64,000 nucleotides of DNA, taken from positions 2,070,001 to 2,134,000 of the forward strand of contig JAGFBZ010002245.1 in the NCBI GenBank assembly GCA_018398805.1. Reading direction: 5' to 3'. How positions within the stretch are numbered: position 1 is the stretch's first letter; every line of letters starts with the position of its first letter. Made by a program: the position numbers and the translations under genes. The notes under the pieces are model-generated. The model ran no database searches. It saw only the letters and a list, made by a program, of their open reading frames with translations, and had not been told where the DNA came from. The DNA comes from Hirundichthys speculiger. Lineage: Eukaryota > Chordata > Actinopteri > Beloniformes > Exocoetidae. Of the stretch, positions 11,001-20,000 are shown piece after piece.

Positions 11001-14000
11001 CAATCTTTCACCAGTTTTGCTGTGTGTATTGGTGCATTGTCATCCTGATACATGGCACCGGCTTCAGGATACAATGCTTGGACCATTGGATGCACATGGT
11101 CCTCCAGAATGGTTCAGTAGTCCCTGGCAGTGACACGCTCATCTAGCACAAGTATTGAGTATTATTAAGGTGCACATTTAATTCTACCATGATTTGGGCA
11201 GCTGTAGTTTGATGTTTTTTGGATACAATCCGGGTTAGCATCTGCACATCGCTTTCAGACAGCTTCCTCCTGCGTCCACAGTTAATTCTGTTGGATGTGG
11301 TTCATCCTTCTTGGTGGTATGCTGACATTACCCTGGACACCGTGGCTCTTGATACATCACAAAGACTTGCAGTCTTGGTCACAGATGCGCCAGCAAGACG
11401 TGCACCAACAATTGTTGTGCATCAACAATTGTTCTCTTTTGAACTCTGATTTGTCACCCATTATGTTGTGTGTATTGCAATATTTTGAGCAAAACTGTGC
11501 TCTTAATTGAACCTTCACACTCTGCTCTTACTGGTGCTATGTGCAATTAATGAAGATTGGCCACCAGGCTGGTACAGTTTAGCCATGCAACCTCCCACAC
11601 TAAAATGACAGGTAATTCAGTTTCATTGTCATTGTCCAACCCCTGTAGGTGGAAGGGAACATTGTCAGACTGTAAAGTGTGACTTTCTTAAGGTTACTGT
11701 AATCATTGGAGCATAGTAAGCCTATCCAATAGGCACTCAGGGACTCCGCACTTCTGACTGCGTCTCGCACAACTGAGGTGGTCTGGAAGTCAATAATTTC
11801 CATTTCCAGCACAGCCTGATCTAAAGAGGGGATCATTTATTTTGCCAGGGAAGAGAAGTTGTCGGCTGATTTTACTGTAGGGTCACGTATAAAGACAATG
11901 ATGTCTTTTGGGATGGAGTAGTCATCAAACCGAGAAGTGAATTTGGCTCGGAGCCTCTTGATGAAGTCAACAATCAACTCCATCACTTCTCCCGCTGTCT
12001 TCTTCAGTGTACTGAAATGTAGGAGCCTGCTGGTTGATATATCTTCCTCAAGCACCTCCAGTTTCCTCGTGAATGACTTGTTTTTCAATCATGTCCACGA
12101 TAGTTTTGTCTCTCCCCTGTAACTGAAGGTTAAGCAGGTTTAGGTGGCCAAATATGTTCAATAAATTTCCTATATTGGACATGAATGTTTCATCTTCCAC
12201 CAGGATAAGGTGGTCAGCTGCTGTCTTGCTTTTGCTGATTCCAAGGAACGCTTTGACCTCATTCAGTAGTGCACAGAAGTGATCCAGTAAAGCAGCAAGT
12301 CATCGTGGCCGGCATCTGCTGACTCAGCCACAAGTTATTGATGTGCCTCTGACAAAATGAATGACTTTCATCACTTTGTCCATAACATTCTTTAGCTCGC
12401 CATTCAGTTTGGCACAGAGGACAATTTAGTGGATGAGGCAGTGCAGCCCGTGCATTGGGGGGGCAAGTTCTTTCAGCCTGCTCACGAGACCTCTGTGCTT
12501 TCCCACCATAGCAGGAGCCCTGACTGTCACGATTAGGTTAACCCTCTCAAATGATAATGATTGCAACTGAAACAACTCTTCCAGTTTCGCAAATATAGTA
12601 TCTCCAGTGGTGTGGCCTATAATGGAATTAGCGACAACAGCTCTTTCTTGAACTCCTTCCCATCAAAGTATCTCACATAAACACACAACTGGGCTACATC
12701 TGTGCTCTCATCAATGGCTAAGGAGAAGTAGTTTCCATGACTAACACCGTCAATAATTGCAACCTGCACCACATCAGACAGCGCTTCTGTGCGGCAGGCA
12801 GCGGACCTCACAGAGAGCGACATCTGTTTCACTGATCCGATCACATCATCCATCGGTTTGTTGGTATCAAGTTTCTCCAAAACTGTCACCATCATCTCCT
12901 TGCAGACCTCTGCTTCACTGAATGGCTTGTTGTGCTTTGCGAGCACCCAGGACACTTTGAGATGCACTAGTTCCCGTCGGTTGGGATGTGAGGCCTCGCA
13001 CCAGAATCTTGTTGCTGTGTGAATAAGCACCTTTAAGGGCCCCGATTTTGCACTTTCGTGCCTCTGTCTTCTGAGGGAATGCAACCTTGAACTTAGCATG
13101 CTCCATTTTGTGGTGCCATCTAATATTGTACTCTTTGCATGCAGAGACAACCTCGTTACAGATCAGGCATGTGGGCTTTGCATTAATAAAACTGGGGAGG
13201 ATGAAGGCATAGTTCTCTGTCCATTCATCATGAAAGATCCTGTTTTTGCTGTACATTCTTTGAGATTTTTTGAGTTCCAATTTCATTCATTCATTTGAAT
13301 GGATTCAGGCTGATTTGTTATGAGCAAGTGGCCAGATTGCCCTCATCCAAGGCTGCGAAGCGAGGTGTTGAGGCAGATCCTTCCAAGGACAGGGTGGGTG
13401 CTCCTGGAAACTCTGGTATCTGGCTCCTTCTCCTCTCCTGCAGTGAGCTAGGGAAAATCTGAAAAGCTCCAAATATATCCTTCAAGAATGGGAAATGGTT
13501 TATTTGTTCTGAGCGTCTTCTTTCTCTGTTCTTGTCTTGAAGAATAAATCCTCAGTAATAACCCTTGATGGTGGTTAGCTCTTGGTACCCGCCGATCATC
13601 CTTTGAAGAATGCTCCAAAGAATGAATGCTATTTCTCTCAAAAGTGAGGGTTTGCTGGGAACGTCTGGCAGAGGAACCTGTCAGAACGATCTTAAACTCA
13701 CACCTCCGACAGAGCTTCAATCATATCCCGAGGGAAGCAGGGGACATTGAGTCTGAATGAGCCATGTTCCGGACCTCGATTGCTGAAGCGGCTGACTGGA
13801 GCTGTGGCCATAAGGTCGTCCGTGCCTACTGTGGCGGCAAAGCGCGAACTCAGTGGTGGACACCTCGGGTAGCAGAGGCCGTCAGACTGAAGAAGGAGTC
13901 CTACCGGACTTGATTAGCTTGTTGGACTCCGGAATCAGCAGATAGGTATCGGCGGGCCAAGTCGGCGGCAGCTTGGGTGGTCTCTTGAGGCAAAAACTCG

Positions 14001-17000
14001 GGTGTGGGAGGAGTTCGTTGAGGCCATGGAAAAAGACTTTCGATTGGCTCCACGGAGATTATGGCAAACCGTCAGACAGCTCAGGCAGGGAAAGCAGTGC
14101 TTCACCAACACTGTGTATAGTGAGGGTGGGGTGCTCCTGACCTTGACTGGAGATGTTGTTTGGTGGTGGAAGGAATACTTCGAGGACCTTCTCAATCCCA
14201 CCAACATGTCTTCCGTGGAGGATGCTGAGCTTGTGGAATTAGATATGGACTCGTATTTTGAGATACATATATGTAGCCATAAATAGGAACTTTTAGGCAC
14301 TGGTCTGTGAAGCACTTAAAATTATGCCTCAAATGTAGTGTTTTTCTTGAAATTGGAGATCAGGGCTCTCATTTCAAACAAATAATGTTTCAAACAAATA
14401 AAATCCTAAAAAAAAAAAACTTTAATTTTTCAGGTGTTATCTTTGACTGATGGACATTTTCTCATATTTTTTTTGATTATCTTTGTCTTCCTTTCCTTCC
14501 ATTCACAGGAAGAAATAGCAGAGATGAAAAGAAAGATGAAAACCATGAGCAACCAGGTAACCCGACTAAGAGATGAGATCACTGGGAAGGAGCAGGCACT
14601 CGGCAAAGGTCAGCAGGAGCACAAGCGCTTAGAGAAGGACACTGAGACCCTAAAGGTAAAGATAAAACCGAGTTCTATGAAAGTACATTATTATGTAAGA
14701 ATATATTGTACTTCCATATGAGTTCATCAAGGGGAAAAGAAGAAGCGTTCAGACAGATTTTAAAGGCCTTAGGTTGAAAGAACATACAACCCTAATTCCC
14801 CAAAAATTAGGACGCCTTGTAAGATGTGAATATAAATAGAATGCAATGATTTTTATGTGTCATAAACCCATATTTTATTAACAGTAGAACATAGAAAACA
14901 TATTAGATTTTAAAAGTGAGAAATTGTATGATATCATAAAAAATATTGTTTCACTTTGAATTTGATGGCAGCAAGACAAATAAGTTGGAATATGGGCAAC
15001 AAAAAGCCAGAAAAGTAAGTGATGGAAATCACAGAGTGGCTCAGAGCCATTTTTCAGAGTTCACTGTCAATGAACACAGTTGGCCATTCAATCCATAAAC
15101 GCAGGTTAAAGAGGTCTGTATATACTGTGTTGAACAGGGAGAGCTGCAGTCTATGAAGCTGCGGCTGGAAGAAACGAAGCAGTGTGTTGACAGTCAAAAA
15201 GCAGAACAGCAGAAGCTGCAGAAGATAATATCTGAGACCGAGGCTGAGCAGATCCAACACAAGAAACAGCTGGATCAGGTAAAGAAAGACAAGAACGTAG
15301 GTAGACTGAGACAGGTGATGCAAGAGCAAGTCTCTCATTAATGCTTCTGTCTGAAGGTGATGAGAGAGCGTGACAGTCTTGGCAAACAGCTGTTACGTCG
15401 TAATGATGAACGTGCACTGCTGTATGAGAAGATCAAGATCCAGGAGTCCATCCTGAACAAGGGAGAGTTCCATTACAGCCAGAGACTGGAGGACATCCAT
15501 CTGCTCAAACTGGAGATCAGAAGGCTCCGACGCAAAAAAAGAATCCTGGATAAGAATGTACCCAATGTTGAGGAGCTCAGGTAAAACACAGGTTGGGATA
15601 GGGAGAAAAATGGAAGACAAGGAGGAGGAGACTGACAGGATGAAATGGAGACCCATAAAAAGCACAATGTAGAATAGAAGAGCATGATTTAAAGATACAG
15701 GGAGCAAGGTAGGGAGATACAGAGTGGTAGGTATGAGTAACCTTGTTTGAATTTTAGTTCCCAAAGCCACAGAAAATGATTCTTTTTTTTACAAACCAGC
15801 ACTTCTGTTGTAAAAACACAACAGTGTTAAAATCCAAATTTCAGTGGCCCAGTTAATATTAGATCATCTTCATCTTAAAATAATATTTCAAGTTTCAAGT
15901 TTCCTGGCGTATGCACACAGTTTAAATCTTGATTAGTAAAATGACGTTAATGTGAGATGCTGTGCTGCAGGCAGGAGCTTTTCCAGATGCAGAAACAGCT
16001 GCTCAGAGAGCGAAGTAGGAACATTGTCCTGGAGGATCAGCTGAAGCCCATCAACATCCACAGATGGAGGCAACTGGAGGTGAGGTCTTCATCGAGGAAT
16101 GCCTGTCTGTGGGGGTCATGTCCTGCATCTGTGTGCTCTAGTCATGTTCATAAGTCACTATCCACTCTTCAGTGCTTTTTTGTGTAAAATTATGATAGAA
16201 ATAATCTGCTTATAGTGAGTCTTCGTATCTGGTGACCTCAGATAAACAACAACATACAGTGGACAAAAAGTGGACAAAAGTAAGATGATTAAATCGCAAG
16301 GTCCACCTCTGAGCTCTACAAATTTATGGTTGTGGAGGACTTTTTGTTCATACTTCTTTAGAATATTGAATATACAGAATATACAGCTGTGTATCATCAG
16401 CGTAGCAATGAAAGTTTATGCCATGGCTCTGGATAATTTTTCCCAAGGGCAGCATGTATAAAGTGAAAAGGATTGGTCCCAGGACTAAACCCTCTGGGTC
16501 GCCATAGCAGACCCTTGTCCATGCAGAAGAAACGTCATTAACATGTAAGAACTGGAACCTGTCAGATAAGTACAACTTAAACCAGCCTAATGCTGTCCCT
16601 TTAATTCCAACAGTGTGCTCTAATCTATGCAGCAAAAGGCTGTGATCAGCAGTATCAAAAGCAGCACTGTGGTCCAGCAGAACAAGTACAGATACTAATC
16701 CATTGTCCGAGGTCGTTGGTGACTCTAATCAGCGCCATTTCTGTGCTGTGATGAGTTCTAAACCCTGACTGAAAACCCTCAAATAGATCATTTCTATGCA
16801 GGTGTTCTCCTAACTGGCTAGCAACAAAATTTTCCAGTATTTTAGAGATAAATGGAAGGTTGGATATTGGTCTATAGTTTGCCAAAATGTCCGGATCAAG
16901 GGATGGTTTTTTAAGCAAAGGTTTTATAACTGCAACTTTAAAAACCTGTGGTACATATCCTGATTGTAGAGTTAGGTTAATCTGATCCAAAATTGACATA

Positions 17001-20000
17001 CCAATAAAGGACATGACATCTTTGAGTAGTCGAGTTGCGTTGGGATTCAACAGGCATGTAGATGGTTTAGCTTTACTGATAATTGAGGTCAACTCAGAGA
17101 GGCCCACAGGAGAAAAACAATCCAGAGTCAAATCAGAAACAGAAGAATTAAGCAGCGCTGCAGGGACGTCCACAGCCGTTGACAGTTAGGCTTGACCGAT
17201 CTCATCTATAATTTTGATTATTTTCCCACTAAAAAAGCTCATAAAGTCTTCACTACTAAGAGGAGCAGGAATGCATGGACTGAGAGTTCTGACTCTTTGT
17301 CATCCTGGCTACAGTGCTGAACAGAAAACATGGATTATATTTGTTCTCTTCTATTAATGATGAATAATAAGATGTTCTAGCTGTGCGAAGTGCTCTTTTG
17401 TAGACTATTAAACTATCTTTCCAGGCAAGATAGGAGTCCACAGATTTACAGGAGTACCACCTCCTTTCTATTTTTTGTGCATGCTGAGTTGAGCTCCTAT
17501 GGTTAGAGACCCTCTTCCTCAGAGGAGCAACAGCCTCCAGGGCTGAATGTAAAATACCGGCAGTATTATTGACGAGGTAATCAATATCTGCTAGAGTAAA
17601 ATTCAGGTAATTGCCCTTAGCTATTCTATCATATTCCACCATAGGGAGATGAGAGAGGATGACCTCCTTAAATTTATTCACAGCATCTTTGGAAAGGCAT
17701 ATGCTGTAATGACAGACTTCATTTTCTGTTTTAATGCCACAGATGCTGAACGCGAATGTAATTAAATAGTGGTCTGAGAGAAGAGAATTCAGCGGCGACA
17801 CTAACAGGTGATGAGCATCTATACCATAGGTGAGGACCAGATCTAGGATATACAGATGGATACAGATTCATGATGGATACAGGTGTTGACAGCCCAAGTG
17901 GGCTGCAGCCTTGCCAGTCTCTGAGGTAAAAACTTGGGTGTCGGATAAGTTCGGTGAGGCCATGGAAAGCAGCTTTTGGTTGGCTCCAAGAAGAGTCTCA
18001 CAAACCATCAGACAGCTCAGGCAGGGAAAGCAGTCTCTCACCAACACTGTGTAAAGTAAGGGGTGTGGTGCTGTTGACCACGATGTGAGATTTTGTCAGG
18101 CAGAGGAAGGAATACTTTGAGGATCTTCTCAATCCCACCAACACGTCTTCCATAAAGGAGACTGAGCCTCTGGACTTTCACTATTACTGGAGCTGAAAGG
18201 TAGTTAAGAAACTGTACAGTGGCAGGGCTCCAGGGGTGGATGAGATCCGCCCTGAGTTCTTTAAGGTTTTGGATGTTGTAGAACTGTCCTGGTTGACATG
18301 TCTCTGCAACATTACATGGACATTGGGGGTAATACCTCTGGATTGGTAGACTGGGTGGTGACTCAACTGTTGAAGAAGGGGACCGGAGGATGTGTTCCAA
18401 TTATAGGGAAATCACACTCCTCAGCCTCTTTACTAAAAGAGGGGTTACGGGCTACTGCATAGCTCAATGTTTTAAGCAGATGGCCCATGTATGGGGGTGG
18501 CAGGCTTGAGTGGCCTGTGGCTCTTTACTGCATGGCTTCCCCACACTCTCTGGCCCACTGCACTGTGAATAAAGGCCGTTGGTGCCTTAAAAAAAAGAGT
18601 GGGTTCTAACTTTTCCCTGACTATAATAGTTATTTTTTTGAATAGACAAGTAGACAAGTGTTATTTAAGCTTTAATATTGAAAACATTTTGCACATGGCT
18701 GTCTCATGCAGGGCAGTGATCCCGACAAATTCCAACTGATCCAGAAGATTCAGGCTTTACAGAAGCGACTGATCTCTAAAACCCAGGAGCTGGAGGAACG
18801 AGAGCTCTTGTTGCAGGTAAACATTGAAAGTTACTCTTTGCTCTCTCCAGAGACTCATTGCTTGTGTCTTCATGATGGATCTTTGTGACATCTGCTGCAT
18901 CATAAAAGTATAACAGTAGGAGTATTAAAATACTCTTACTGACTTTTTGACTATTTTGATTTTTTGATTTATAAATATCTATTCTGCACTGACATGGGAG
19001 AAGCTCTCCAATTTCGTTGTACATTGCTGTATAAGGACAATAAAGGGCATTCTGATTCTGATTCTGATTCTGATACAGAACACATTGCTACCTTGTCTTT
19101 TCTAAAATCACAATCAAATGTTTTGAGTTTTGCAGCATTCTCCCTCTTTCTCATCTTTGAATATTTTCTCTTCTCTGATGTCCTCAACAAGGAAAGGGAG
19201 AAGCTGTATGTAGAGCTGAAGCAAATCCTGGCCCGCCGGCCAGGTCCAGAGGCATCTGAGCAGCTGCAGCAGTGTCAGTGGACCATCAGAGAGAGAACCA
19301 AGAAGCTTCAGGTCTGTCCAGTCATGATTGGTTTTCAGGCCAGTGCTTCCAAAGTTACACGCTGACCTGCAGTTCCACCCTCTGACCATTCCAGTGTTTA
19401 CCTACCCCTGTTTACACGGATCCCCCCTTATGAGCCAGGTTCTGCTCAAAGTTTCTTCTCCCCTCTTAAAGGGGAGTTTTTCCTTGCCACTGTTTGGCTT
19501 AAAGGTTTTTGTTCTGCGACGGGAGTTTTTTTTTTTTTTTTTTACTTGCTGTTGTTGCTTAAATTTCATATTTAATAATATTACTAATATTTTCTCAGGG
19601 GTCATGCTCTGGGTCTCTGAAAAGCACCGAAAGAAACTTTGTATTTTAGTAGATGTTATACAAATAAAGTTGAATTTAAAACATTTAATTTCATCACTAA
19701 ACTCGCAGTGCTTCATGTTCTTAAGTTCCCTGAGTTTTTTTTTTTTTTTTTTTTTTTTTTGTTATCTACTTTAGATTCAGGTTTCTACTGTGACACATCT
19801 GCATAGTGGCAAGAAAAAGTATGTGAACCCCTTGGACTAAATTGGTTTTCTGCATTAATTTACCATAAACCATGATCAGATCTTCATATAAATCATAGTA
19901 AGACAGTACAAAAAAGCAGATATGTGTCTTTAATGAACACCTTGATTTAACATTCAAAGTGCTGGAGGAAAAATAACTGAACCCATGGACTAATTTCTTC

